Assembly: GCA_002914805.1 (NCBI GenBank)
Contig: JXTB01000003.1
Coordinates: 1,533,981-1,597,980 of the forward strand
Source of the DNA: Parasponia andersonii
Taxonomy: Eukaryota; Streptophyta; Magnoliopsida; Rosales; Cannabaceae
Length of the DNA stretch: 64,000 nt
Reading direction: 5' to 3'
The translations under genes and the position numbers were made by a program. Shown one piece after another: positions 46,358 to 58,009 of the stretch (its first letter is position 1; each line of letters starts with the position of its first letter). The notes beneath the pieces are model-generated. The model was not told the origin of the DNA, did not search any database, and worked only from the letters and a program-made list of their open reading frames with translations.

Positions 46358-48457
46358 ATGATCATGAGTGAGGGGAGAGATCTAACAGCCCTCGTTTTAA
46401 GCTTTATCTGTTTGTGCCTTTTCTTAGCTCTAATCAAGATCTTCCACAAGCTATGGTGGGCACCAACTCGAGTAAAGCATTTGATGGGCTTGCAAGGAGT
46501 GAAAGGTCCTTCTTACAGATTTATCCATGGAAGCACCAAACAGATCATGAGCATGCAAAAGGAAGCCATGGCCAGACCTTTGGGTTTGTCCAACGACATA
46601 TTTCCTAAACTTCTGCCTCATGTTCACTGCTGGACCAACTTATATGGTAACACAAACTCTTGTCACTTTGGGTATCTGAATTTTACTTCCATAAATATTT
46701 TCTCTCTATTATAAACTAGATTTCGTCTTTCATACTGCAGGAAAGAATTATCTTCAGTGGTACGGTCCTCAACCTCAAATGGTTATTACTGAACCCGAGT
46801 TGATCAGAGAGATTTTGAGTGATAGAGAAAGAGTCTATCCCAAAAACAAGGCCCAGATGTACTTAAAGAAGGTATTCGGAGATAGTGTTGCCACATCTCA
46901 AGGTGAAAAGTGGGCAAAGATGCGGAAAATCGCTAATCATGCCTTCCAAATAGAGAACTTGAAAGTGAGTTCTTAACTGTTGTTATTCCCAATTTTTTTT
47001 TTTCCCGAAACTGTATTTTATTGTGTTCTTTTTGCTGAAAGTTTTATCCTTTCCTAGTTAAAGAATTAAAACTAAACTGACTGGGATCAGAAGTAGGAAT
47101 AACAAGAAGAAGAAGGAAAAAAAAAGAGGAGGAAGTAAACTAGGTAGAGTTGCCAGTAATTGAATTTCATATCCTGAAGTCTTACACAAATAAGAAACTT
47201 ACTGTTTCAAAAAGAAAATAAATAAATAAAATGGGATTCTTGGCAGGGTATGATGCCTCAAATGATTGCCAGTGTTGAGGCCATGATAGAAAGATGGAAA
47301 GATCATGAAGACAAAGAGATTGATGTGTACGAGGAATTTCGATTGTTGACTGCAGAAGTGATTTCCAGGACAGCTTTTGGGAGCAGTTACTTGGAAGGGA
47401 AGACCATATTTGAGATGTTGGCGAAGTTAACCATAATAGTTTCTAGAAACTTATACGAGCAGAGGTTTCCTGGTATAAGGTAGAGTCTATTGTTACACAA
47501 AAAGTAACTCCATTAACTCTTACTGGGAATCAGTAAATCAGTTGTTGTTGTCCATTTTGCAGTAAGTTCTTTAAAACTCGCGATCAGATAGAATCAGAGA
47601 AGCTCGAAAAAGGAATACATGACTCCATAATGGAGATGATTAAGAAAAGGGAAGAGAAGTTAATGAATGGAGAAGAAGATAGCTTTGGGAGTGATTATCT
47701 TGGAATACTACTAAAGGCTCACCACGATGCCAACGTAAACCAGAGGATTACAATAGACAGTTTGGTCAGCGAATGCAAGACGCTTTATTTTGCTGGACAG
47801 GAAACAACTAACTCTTTACTTGCATGGACTGTGTTTCTTCTTGCAGCACATACAGATTGGCAAGAGATAGCAAGAAAGGAGGTGCTCGATGTATTCGGGA
47901 AACAAAATCCAAACCCTGATGGCATAACAAAACTTAAATCTGTAAGAAAGTTTGATCCCACTTGTCTAAATAGCAAAACAATATTAGTCATCTTGATTTG
48001 TTCTCTAAATGCCATGATTCCAATGCAGATGAGCTTGATCATCAATGAGTCCCTAAGATTATATCCACCGGCAAACATCATGTCAAGAACAGTTGAAAGA
48101 GAAGTGAGACTAGGAAAGCTCAACCTTCCAGCCAGTATAATTTTGTCCATACCAACTCTAGCACTTCACCATGACCCTCGAATATGGGGAGAAGATGTAC
48201 ATCTTTTCAAACCAGAGAGATTTTCTGAAGGAGTTGCTAAAGCAACTAAGGACAACATGGCTGCTTTTCTCCCCTTTGGAATGGGACCTCGAATTTGTGT
48301 AGGCTTTAACTTTGCCATAACCGAAGCAAAGATCGCCCTGTCGATGATTTTGCAACGCTACACCTTCACATTGTCCCCGGCCTATGTCCATTCGCCGGTT
48401 CAGATTTTGACAAATCGGCCACAACATGGACTTCAAGTAATGCTGGAGTCATTTTGA
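46358..48457 (+). CDS. CYP749A: Cytochrome P450, clan 72, CYP749A-like (intact)
   Basis: Exons 46358-46646, 46741-46964, 47247-47479, 47563-47941 and 48029-48457 give 517 residues; starting at the in-frame ATG at 46364 gives 515. The intron phases equal those of the copy at 43283. Membrane anchor LTALVLSFICLCLFLALIKI, then KLWWAPTRV. Motifs: GEKWAKMR; AGQETT at about 326-331; ESLR; FKPERF; heme loop FGMGPRICVG with ligand Cys465, where Ile replaces the usual Asn before Cys. It is very close to pseudogene copy 2, its probable sister. Differences from the copy at 43283 concentrate in exon 2 and in the SRS-like part of exon 5 after LRLYPP, so the substrate may differ. A 2.2-kb solo LTR lies 300 bp downstream. 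Confidence 0.92.
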
Positions 48458-48756
48458 AAAGCTTTTCATTCTGGGGGACAGTATAAGCAGAGTAATGCAA
48501 CTGACAGAACTTATGAGTCCTGAAAAGCAAAATATAGTAATACCTGGCAAAACTGGAACATTTGGCTTCATGTAAAGTATCTATAAGTCTCTATGTATGC
48601 TGCTACTTGTTATTGACTCTGGTTTTGAACATTGTTGCATTTTGATTGATTTTATGTTTATTCCAGTTGATGTCGGTTGTGAATTATAACTTAAACGCTC
48701 TTTTGGTGTTATGATCATTTTCAGACGTCGTCGTTTTTGACGTTGATGTCGTTTCT
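48458..48756. other. 3' flank of the second intact P450
   Basis: The likely 3' UTR is followed, from 48720, by the start of a GTCGTTT-rich segment (GACGTCGTCGTTTTTGACG). The segment is interrupted by the solo LTR at 48757 and continues at 50945. Confidence 0.55.
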
Positions 48757-50939
48757 TGTCACGCCTTACACCTAAGCACTAGCGCCCCATCCAAGAACTT
48801 TCTATAAACTAATATAATTTAGAATAATATTTAGTTTCTAATAAATACCAATATATAATATAAAATCTAATAATTCTTATAAAATTTCTAAATATTCAAA
48901 ATTAATATTAGATAATAGAAAGTATAATCTAATAAATTCAAGATAACCAACTTTTCGAGACTTTGTATTTTCTAAATCAAGATGAAGAAATTCATCTCTT
49001 TGAATTATGCTCTTCAATTATTATTAAATAAATTCTCTTTTAGTTATACTTCTTAACTGATAATCTTTAAAACTTGGGAAGAAAAAATAAAAGAGTGTGC
49101 CAGAAGCTCAATTGCTAACTAATAATCTTAATTAACTGGATCAAGTATATGTAAATCAAAATCATTAACAAATATTTTTTAGAACAAATTTGGTTTTAGA
49201 AATCAATACTCTTAAAAATATTCAAATCAAGTGGTTTAGTAAATAATTTGACAAAAAAAAGTAATATGTTTTTAAATCTATCTTTTCGAATCTATTTTAG
49301 TCAATAATAATTTCAATTATACTTCTCTCTAGATTTTGGCAAATATGACCACACTTAAACCTTGTGATTATGTCCGAATCTACTATAAATAACCCTTGTA
49401 GGTGGATCTGAATTTGTTACAATTAACTCCTGTAGATGGGTCCGATACAGATAACCCTTATAGGTATGTATGAATCTACTATATTTAACCATGTAGATAG
49501 GTAAATACTATTCACATGTAACTACTATGGATTAAATTCACGCGCATGCGCATAGTCACTGAAGAGAATTTCAAAACACTTATTTACAATAGAAAATCAT
49601 AAATAATTTTATTTTCATCTCAATATAGCATTGTATTCATTCTAAAATAATTTTCTTGTAACCACATTCAATAGTATTTCATATACTTGATCCATAATTT
49701 AGTACAAAATATATAATCATACTATTTTTCACAAAAATTATGTTATTTCAATAAAATAGAATTTTTTCAATAAATAGTCTTATTACCAAAATATATTTTT
49801 ACTTGAAATCATATTTTATTTTATTAGAAATATTAAAATAATAAAAAAATTAGTTTTTGGATAAGGAAAACTACTAGAAAAAATCAAAGGTTATTTATCT
49901 CGTTTGTTTTGCCTATTTAACCAAAATAATTTGTAGAACCTCTCAAATACCTATTATCACACAATTTATGCATAAATATCGTAATAATAAAATCATACTC
50001 TAATTATACCAAAAATATTGACTACTTGTTATCCATGTATCTTCTATAATTAATTTTATAGTTATTCCCAATAATATCAAGTTCTCATAATTTATAATAA
50101 TTCTAACCTACTCTAAAAATTATCAAACTTAAGGGAGCTATTCTATAAGTCACGAAGATCTTAATATTACCAAGAATGCAGATATAAGATCCATATGTAA
50201 GCCTTGTAAAGTCCCAAAATTTGCTGCCATATTTTGCTAAAAATACCCAAAAATTTCAGATTTTTCTAGATTTGTAGCACTCACTTCAATTGGTTATAAC
50301 TCTCTATTTATAAGTCTGTTCTTGATGAATTATATACCGTTGGAAAGTTAATTCGATAAGCTTTTCAATTATACTAAACAGGACCTAATTAGACTAATAA
50401 AAATTCTTGAAAAACTAGTCGGAACCTCTACTGTGTTTTTACGTCTTAACCCAAACTCAAAAATTCATAATTTTCTATTTATCAAACCAAATCACACAAA
50501 ATTATTCTTTTTTAAATCCTAATATCAACAAGCTTTATCTTATATTAGATTCATCCCAATAGTATATAAATTATTTATAGGCAAATTTAAAACCCTAACC
50601 TTAGACATGCAATTCCAATCCCCAAAAATCTAATTAGTGCATGTAGATTTAATATATTACAGTTAATTACCTTAAAATTCAATGAATTGAATTTCATTTT
50701 CTTAAACACATAGTCTCCACTCTCTCTATTTTTTTTTCCTACAAAGCGTACGTATAAACTGAGTAGATTATTAGACCTCTTAGGGTTTCTTAAAGTGATA
50801 GTTATCTAATTACTAAAATAACCTCTAATAACCACTATTAACTAAGGGCTATAAAGTCTTTTTCTTATCTATTGAATTATTTATATAATAGAAACAAATC
50901 CTCTTTTTATTTATTTAATTTTGTATACGGGCTGTCACA
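48757..50939. mobile_element. Solo LTR, 2183 bp
   Basis: It begins TGTCACGCCTTACACC and ends ACGGGCTGTCACA, so TG...CA with TGTCAC near both ends. It is bounded by TTTCT on both sides (48752-48756, 50940-50944). There is no coding region, primer site or second LTR. The size and TGTCACGCC start resemble plant gypsy LTRs. Removing it joins two halves of a GTCGTTT-rich segment. Confidence 0.88.
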
Positions 50940-50944
50940 TTTCT

Positions 50945-51400
50945 CATGTGCCATTGTCGTTTCTTGTTGTTCATGTGGTTTATTAATTGTTGCTGACTTG
51001 TTGTCTTTCCAATAGGTGTCGTTTATTGGTTACCTTTTTGTGGTTCTCCTCAAGTTGACGTTAAATTCTTATGTTAATTTCGTTTCTTTTATGATCGACC
51101 TTTTCTTTGTTTATTTAATTTAGTCCTCGTATGTCCTTATCGTTTCTTCGTTGATGTCGTTTTTTATGGTAGTTTTATTCTTTGAAAAAATATTATGAGT
51201 TTCTCGTTTGTTGATTGGTTTTGTTTTTGTTGTTGTTTCGCTCCATAAATGTGTTTTTAATGACGTTTTCTGTTGTATTGTCGTTTTTTGTAAATCTCAT
51301 TCTTTTTTTCTATTTTTAGTTCCTTTGTATTGGCGTTTTAAGTTTTTCATTCATGTTGTATTGTCGTTTTTTATTTGGTCAGAAATTGCTTTACTTTTTT
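50945..51400. repeat. GTCGTTT-rich segment of unknown origin
   Basis: About ten words of the type TGTCGTTTCTTG, TGTCGTTTTTT or GACGTTTTC occur in 440 bp. The start (CATGTGCCATTGTCG, then TGTTGTCTTTC.AATAGGT.GT) is homologous to 59120-59200. Related words occur at 63655-63890. It is probably part of the P450 tandem unit. No reading frame is convincing; the open frame at 51208-51414 is low-complexity. Confidence 0.6.
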
Positions 51401-52457
51401 TTTTTTTTTTTTAACTGAATTGAAATTGATTACTCTGTAGACTGTAGTCTGCATATAAAGTTGTCAATTTATTGAAAAACCCCTCTCATCTTCACTGCAA
51501 AGCGGTCAAACGAATCGTTTAAGTTAATGCGTTTCATCTCTAGCTAGGCTTAGCTAAAGTCAAAACTCTATACGCACTGTGATTCATTTTTAAATGTTTA
51601 TATTCCTTATACTGCTATTATAATTGTTTCATTTTCTTGTCTCTCTTGTAATATATTGACACGTGTATAGGTTCTAGATTTTTCTCATTCTTGTCCAGAA
51701 AAGGAAAATGCCAGAGAACAGTTGTACACTAATAGCAGTAGGCCTCACACCCTTAAATTTATCAGTGTGAGTCCAACATTTCTAATAACTGTGGTGCTTA
51801 GCAATTAGCGTGTAGAAAAGATGAACCCCCTCGCATTACTTTAATAAAAATGAACCTCACGCAAGCGCCTTTCGTCAAAGATCCCTATCCCCTTCCCGAT
51901 GATTTACGCAGTTCTTTCTCGTTTCTTCTTTTAGTAGGTGCTTCTTTTATCGAAAAGGAATCTTTCTTCGCTTTGTTATAAATTTTTCTCTATTTTTTTT
52001 TTTTCAATTTGTATTCTTATTAAAATAATCTTTCTATTAATGAAAGTAATCATTCATCTAGATCTACTATAATTTTAGTACATCTAAATCTAGATATATA
52101 GTGATTTTGACTTGTTTTAAAAAAAAAATTATTAGTGATATAATTATTTTTCGGATATCATATTTAATTAAGATATAGAGATAATTATTATGACCGATTA
52201 AAATTAACAGAATCTTATTTAGTGAATCAATCATAACTGTCAATTCAGATTATGAAAAATCAAAACGAATCATTTGAGAATTTTTATTTTATTCTTCAGT
52301 AAGTATTTTTCAAATATCATAGCCGACAATTATATGTACTCTGAGATTTTTAAAATTTTTCTTTCTTCAAATTTATGAATATCTTGATTCTCGATATAAA
52401 AGATTATATATAACTTGATTTATTATTATAATTTTTATTATTATAATTTCTTATCTA
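51401..52457. other. AT-rich spacer, no gene
   Basis: Nothing recognisable on either strand. It ends abruptly at the P450 tail fragment, so the fragment's left breakpoint lies at about 52456. Confidence 0.5.
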
Positions 52458-52562
52458 CAACGCTATAGCTTTACCTTATCCCCAGCCTATGTCCATTCCC
52501 CGGTTCAGATCCTCACAACTTGCCCACAGTATGGAGTTCAAGTAATGCTACACCCACTTTGA
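52458..52562 (+). pseudogene. P450 C-terminal tail fragment (copy 4)
   Basis: 35 codons including the stop. It starts [19 protein letters not shown] and ends QVMLHPL, the last part of exon 5, and is open in frame. Nothing upstream of the QRY codon is P450-like. The downstream sequence to about 53220 matches the 3' flank of pseudogene copy 2, so a whole gene copy was once here and was deleted up to this point. Confidence 0.92.
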
Positions 52563-53230
52563 AAGTTTGAGCTTGCCTGTGAAAACTAGTATTTGGAGCA
52601 AAAATATGCCGTTGTAAACCATTTATGATGAGAAATACTTAATGCCTCCGGTTCTAGAGTTGTATCTAGAACTACTCTCACAAACCACCGCCCCCTCCCC
52701 CTGTTTGCTTATTAGTTATTAGTTCTGTTGAAGAATAATTAATTCCACATCTCAAAAATATTGAGATCTTCTATTAGGATTTTGTTTTGGTTTGATTTTA
52801 TCTTAATTTTCTACTCGCAATTGAATTGGTTTCAGGAGTTAAGCACAGTTGACTGGTTTTGCAGTGCCGGTGAATTATTTTTTTTATTATAAAATATCGA
52901 TAGTGTCCAATAACACAACAATGACTTTGTTACTAAATAATCACATCACATCCGATGAGTGGGAGATCATGTACCCTTATCATCAACTTTATATTACTTC
53001 CTTGGACTAATTGATTTGAGTCAAGAAATTAAATTATTTAGACTTCCAAATTTAGTTGATTGTCAAAAGAGTAATTGACAATTTTCATTTTGGGTGGTAT
53101 CAATTATCTATTGTAAGTTGTTACATAACGGAGCTTACTTTGTCTGGTTGCCTTGGACTTGGAGCGCTAGTACTGTCCATTTATTTAACAGGGAGCACAA
53201 ACATTGAGATATCACTGAGAAAATACTCGA
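52563..53230. repeat. Duplicated P450 3' flank
   Basis: Homologous to 40066-40590, in the same order and distance from the P450 stop. It supports a former tandem unit at this place. No gene is seen. Confidence 0.7.
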
Positions 53231-54029
53231 GAAACTAAAAAATGATTGGGGTGGGTGGGAGATTTAATAATTCGGGGGTTTCTACGGTACAGGTTACACT
53301 GTATTGATAAATGATGAGGGTTTATTCTTGAAATAGGATTGGCCATCGGTGAAAATTGGGCCCACTAACGTGTTGTCATACTTACACCTTACCGTATTGA
53401 ATATCACACACTCTCTCTCTCTCTCTCAAAGCAGAAGCACTGAAGGATCTTTCTTCTTCTTCTTCTTCTTCCTTTTTTTTTTTTTTAACCAAAAAAAAAA
53501 CACAAAAGGAGCAAAATTATTATTATTATCATTATTTTTTAAATTAAAGCTCTCTCACACGGAGTAAAAGAACCACTAATGGTCCTTGACAAAGCTTTCA
53601 AGTTCCAACTAATAAAAAAAACCAATATCCCCAGTCTGCGAATCTGGAAAGGCTCTGCAGGGGAGCTCTTTTTTTTTTAATAAAAAATTTAAGGTTGTCA
53701 CAAAGGAATAATAAAACATAAAAAATAAAAAACAATAAAAAATAGATCTTGCCATGGATTATTTCTTCTCCGGCTCCGGCAACAACATAGACTGATTAGA
53801 CTCCCTATTGTAGCGGTTGTTCTCCTTTTAAAATTGAATGAAAGAACCTAATTATAACTTTAGTATATATATAAAAATAAAAAAAATAAAAAATTAATTA
53901 TTTAATACTTTTCTTTTTTATCTTTTTATCATGAAAAAAAATGACAAATTTTAATTGGTAAAAAAAAAATCTATATATATATAAATATATGATATTGGGG
54001 TCTTATGAGACCCGATTTTCCTCAAACAC

Positions 54030-54067
<38 letters not shown>

Positions 54068-54238
54068 CTTTTTTCGGTTTTCATTCGAAGAAATTTTTTT
54101 TTTCCTGGTTAGCTTAAAGTTTGATTTCAGATATAAATCCAAAGCAGGCTCCTGACTTTTCTCGCTACAATGTCTCATTGGAACGTAACTAAACGTGGAC
54201 TCTTCCATTTCGCTCCAACATAGACCAGCGGCAACGTT
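53231..54238. other. Promoter-like and low-complexity DNA
   Basis: A CT microsatellite (53409-53428), a TTC run (53450-53472), poly-T tracts, and a very long T tract with few interruptions at 54032-54068 (the minus-strand frame there reads as poly-Lys). The CT and TTC runs look like a plant 5' UTR, but no gene follows. The stretch at 54160-54243 continues at 58782, across the retroelement. Confidence 0.45.
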
Positions 54239-54243
54239 CTTAG

Positions 54244-55062
54244 CGTGGGACCCGTTCCCAAGCCATACGCCATGTGGAAGGTCACGCGGGTCACACGTGA
54301 TCTCACAATCAGTTATTGGGCAGCCCGAAGTTAGGGCTGAGCCCATTATTGACCCTAGACAATCTGGTCCAGTCTGACCCCAACTTTGATAGTCGAGGGT
54401 CGGAAGACCCAAGGGTCTGCCACCTGGGTATAGTGGCCCTTACCTCGACAGTTGGGAGGGTCAGAAGCCCTAAGGGTCTTCCGATTGAATACAATGGAAA
54501 ATAACTCACGGCTCCAAACCCAGACAGAGCATTTAATGTGATCCTAGGTGGGCGTGCGCAAGGGACAAGCCGTCATGACAGAACGGCGATTTACCCAAAT
54601 CTTACCCCTGACAGATTGGAGCCGTAGGAGGCGGCGGAAATCAGGCCACAGCAACACAGAGGAGATCGCAGAAATCTCGGCCCGTGACCTCTGAAAAAGA
54701 TTTTGAGGAAAAAGGTACTCAGTCCTGAGATTGAAACCGGTATGGTTCACAATCTCGGGACTATATATATAAGAGCCATGCATTCCCGAGAGGGGCATGT
54801 ACGCTTAAAAACAGAAATATATAGAAAAGTCTGTAGACAAGAAATAAATATATATTCAGACTGGAATATTTCCTTGCTACCCTGTATCAAAAATAAACCA
54901 CTGACTTAAGCATCGGAGAGTCTTTGCAGGTAGCCGCTCCCGCCTCTCCGATCTTGCTTGGAGTTCAGAGTACTTTGGGACAGCAAGGACACGTGGACAG
55001 TTGGAGAATACAGCATCAGCAGTTCGAGACACGTGGACGGCTGGTGAGAAATCGCTCCAACA
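54244..55062 (+). repeat. 5' LTR of the non-autonomous element
   Basis: Starts CGTGGGACCCGTTCC (first base T in the partner LTR) and ends GAAATCGCTCCAACA. It has a TATA-like ACTATATATATAAGAG at 54760-54775. It carries ~64 bp more than the 3' LTR around 54390-54465, between two GGTC.GAAG.CC..AGGGTCT repeats. Confidence 0.92.
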
Positions 55063-55063
55063 G

Positions 55064-55082
55064 TTTAGCGCCGTCTGTGGGA
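55064..55082 (+). other. Primer-binding region
   Basis: TTTAGCGCCGTCTGTGGGA starts one base after the LTR end. It has the GCGCCGTCTGTGGGA form common after plant gypsy LTRs. The tRNA cannot be named with confidence. Confidence 0.55.
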
Positions 55083-55154
55083 AACAGGTTGAGCGTGGGA
55101 AAAAAAGTAAGAGACTCACAACCGCGCTCTCCCCGAACAAAAAAAGTCATACAA

Positions 55155-56270
55155 CGTCTGATGGCACCCTCAAGAATGACAAACAGGAGCATACGTCCCG
55201 ACGCCGAAGGGAGCTCCCGAGAAGCACGACCAGATCTGGAGCAGAAGCTGGATCAGATGCTTGCCACCCTGGCGGAAGCAAATCGGAAGGCAGAGATGGC
55301 CTATGAGGCCATCCTGGGTTGAAGGGACGAGGTCGCAGAGATAACGCTTGCCTCGAAGGGTTGCTGGCGAGTGAAGATAGGACCCAGCGGAGGGAAGATT
55401 TCGACGAAGAAGTCCAACAAGAGTTCGGAAGCCAACCGCGGGGAGAAGCTCCCGCCCCATCCGGATCACGGATGCAGAGGGCACGGCAAAGTCAATCGAG
55501 ACCTTTCCAAACTAGGGGAGCAACGAGCAGAAGATACCATGAAAGCCCTGGGGGTACGCCCCCCACTGGAAGCAAGAGATGATGGCAGAGTTGGGTAAGA
55601 AACTCAGCAACCATCACAGCAAGACCCCCGATGATCTGGCAGAACAAACTGTGCGAAGCATCAACCGGACGGCCTTCGCTGACTGGATCCAGATGAAACC
55701 TAGATCGAGGGATTTCACGACCCCGACCTTCAGGCCGTTCGAGGGGAAAACCGACCCCCTCGACCACATATACCACTTCCAGTAGAAGATGGCTTTGGAG
55801 ACCAGGGACAAGGCCATGACCTGCAAAGTTTTCTCTACGACTCTTGCTGGACCAGCCCTGCTATGGTTCAAGCAGCTCCCAGAAAATTCCATAAACGGGT
55901 TCGAAGACTTCTGCAAACTTTTCCTGAAACAGTACACAGGCGTCCGAAGACAACAAAAAACCATGTGAGACATAGACCGTTTGGAGCAGGCCGCAAATGA
56001 ATCCCCGCGGGAGTACTTCTCGCGTTTCCTCGAGGTAATGTCACTGGTCTATAACGTCAACTCGGTCCAAGCCACAGGCTCGTTCGTCCGGAGCCTGCAG
56101 CTAGGATCAATGCTATCGGACCACCTCCTTCTAAATCTTCCGTACGATATGGCGGACGTCCAGGCAAAGTCGGAAGGAGAATTCAGGGTGCTGGAAAGCC
56201 ACCAGAAGGTGCCCAAGACCTCTGCCGCAATAACAACGACGCCAGTACAACCCCCGGCCCTGCAAGGGGT
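55155..56270 (+). pseudogene. gag remnant of the non-autonomous element
   Basis: Readable pieces in alternating frames with stops: RPDLEQKLDQMLATLAEANR at about 55227, DWIQMKPRSRDFTTPTFRPF at about 55680, then GKTDPLDHIYHFQ and a stop. It continues with AGPALLWFKQLPENSINGFE, EYFSRFLEVMSLVYN (frame 55981-56520) and MADVQAKSEGEFRVLES. These are the retrotransposon gag domain. At least two stops (55783, 55966) and frame changes in the N-terminal part prevent a full product. Confidence 0.82.
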
Positions 56271-57657
56271 GGCTAACAGCTCTCGATTTCGAACCGGAGT
56301 CAGGGGTGGACGAGATCACTGCGGCAGACCCCCCAGTCAGACTTGGCATCGTCTCTTCCTCGCGCACGATCTGGATGGCAGACGGTCCCCCGGGTGGAGA
56401 TCTACCTGCATCGGAATGGGGGACCGCTGGTTTTTCTCCTTCCGAAAGCACCACGAGGTGCCGGCCAGCAGATACCTTGGCTTGAGCTTTAGGTGCCGTG
56501 GCTCCCCTCTTGACGGGTGAGGGGCCAGCCGACGAGCCCGTCTCAGAACCTGTGAAGAACAAATAATGAGATTAGCTCGCAGACATAATCCAACCCACAA
56601 AGACTCGCTGCAAGGACTCAAAGATGTGAAAATGAACTTACCCCTACCCCTCTTGGGGGCGGCGTTTTCTTCCTTGCGGAGCCTGATGCACTCCTCGGCT
56701 ACAAGCCTTACGACCTCCTCGAGTTCGTGGTTGGACGGCACCACTAGATCGTCGGTCCCTGCCAACTGGCTTGAAGCCGTAACCTGCCGACTCGCCATGA
56801 TGATCCGGTAATTTTTGTCCCGGCGAAATCGATTCAGGGCAGAGGCGTCGAGTCGGCTCCGCAGGTGTTTGATGATGACCCAGGTATCTAAGGGGAATGG
56901 GAGGTACGAAACTATCCTGGGTATCAGATTCATTATTAGGGGGTTGAGGACGGCATGAATGTGCCTACATTCCCCCGGAGAGCCGAAGATTATGATCCCC
57001 TCCAGGCCTTTGAGCCGCCCTGCTGACAGATGCGGCTCAAATCTGTTTTCTTCTATTGAGGCTGCACAAGACAAAGTAATATGAGCAATAATATTGGGAG
57101 AATGCACAGACCCCAAAGATCACGACTTAACACTTACTTTGCAGGAAGACTGAGGGGACTTGGAAATGCTCTCCGTTTACCCAAGGGGAGCACCACGCCC
57201 CTCCAATGGCATATAGCCTGGCGTGAGAGTCCCATTGTTTGTCCGACCGCAGCAACCCCCAAAAGATGTGACGCCCTGGCAGTGGCTGGAGGTAGAAGGT
57301 GGGGTAGGAGTCCTTCTTGGGGATGAGAATAAGCTTATAAGTATAAAAGACCACCTCCAGGTCGATATGCATGTTATAGATAACTGACAGGGCAGAAAGT
57401 CCCATCAGAATCATAATCCCGTTTGCATTTAGCTGCATCGGATGGATTCCCGTTAGAGCAAAGAATTGATGAATCAGGGGAGGAAGAGGGAACCGCAGCC
57501 AATCCAGATGCTTCCTGCCCAGGACGATGGAACCCTCGGGGGCGCAAGGACGAAGGTACCAGTCTGCCGGGCCCTCAACCCGTTGCAACGTTACTCCTCC
57601 AGGGAGGCAAAGCTGCCTCCTCAATGAATCAAGCTCTGAATCTACAACGGGTTGCAA
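56131..57657 (-). CDS. Antisense spliced ORF within the retroelement, transposase_28-like
   Basis: On the minus strand three exons, 57657-57138, 57061-56642 and 56549-56131, join in frame through two canonical introns of 76 and 92 bp (GTAAGTG...TTGTGCAG and GTAAGTTC...TTCACAG), giving 452 residues. Residues 55-155 (FPLPPLIHQFFALTGIHPMQ, MILMGLSALSVIYN, FYLQPLPGRHIFWGL) resemble the domain called 'putative gypsy-type transposon' in plant databases. Exon 2 has ELEEVVRLVAEECIRLRKEE, a coiled-coil-like run. The last ~45 residues run antisense to gag and are probably not original, so the natural C-terminus was lost with pol. Function is unknown; I recognise only the family. Transcription is inferred. 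Confidence 0.6.
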
Positions 57658-57804
57658 TTCCTGGTTTTGACTTGAAGCTATTGTATCGAAATGCGACTAA
57701 AAGAGTGAGAGTCTTTAGAGGAGAAGGAAGCAGAAACCCTAGGATTTTATGAGGTTGGAATGATTGAAAATTTTAGTAAAATGGCAAATGAACACAATTA
57801 CAGT

Positions 57805-57815
57805 TTTTATAGAGG
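57805..57815 (-). promoter_or_regulatory. TATA-like box for the antisense ORF
   Basis: On the minus strand CTCTATAAAAAC lies ~150 bp upstream of the ATG at 57657. The stretch between them contains CCTAGGGTTTCTGCTTCC, typical of plant 5' UTRs. Position and composition only. Confidence 0.45.
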
Positions 57816-58009
57816 AGAAGCCGAAGAGTTCTTTCTGGAAAAGGGGAGAATAAGGGAAACCGAGCAGCCAGAACTTCAAAATTCAAACAGATCTCGTGAT
57901 ATGGGATGGTGTACCTCTGCATCGGTAAGAGGGGAACCACGTGCGTCCCCCAGATTGGAGGAACGGAGAGATGATTTCCCCACTTGATGGACACGAGTCC
58001 ATCAAGTAG

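Noticed and set aside
47785-48150. Minus-strand frames over P450 exons 4-5 (also 39384-39758 and 62226-62483)
   Set aside because: Repeatedly appear opposite conserved P450 exons; explained by codon composition of those exons.
54032-54068. Poly-Lys stretch in a minus-strand frame (53951-54412)
   Set aside because: Translation of a long T tract; not a protein.
54316-54504. Open frames in the 5' LTR of the 54-58 kb element
   Set aside because: LTR sequence with an indel against the other LTR; not conserved as coding.
57423-57752. Plus-strand open frame in the retroelement
   Set aside because: Shadow of the antisense exon at 57657-57138, whose frame continues across two introns.
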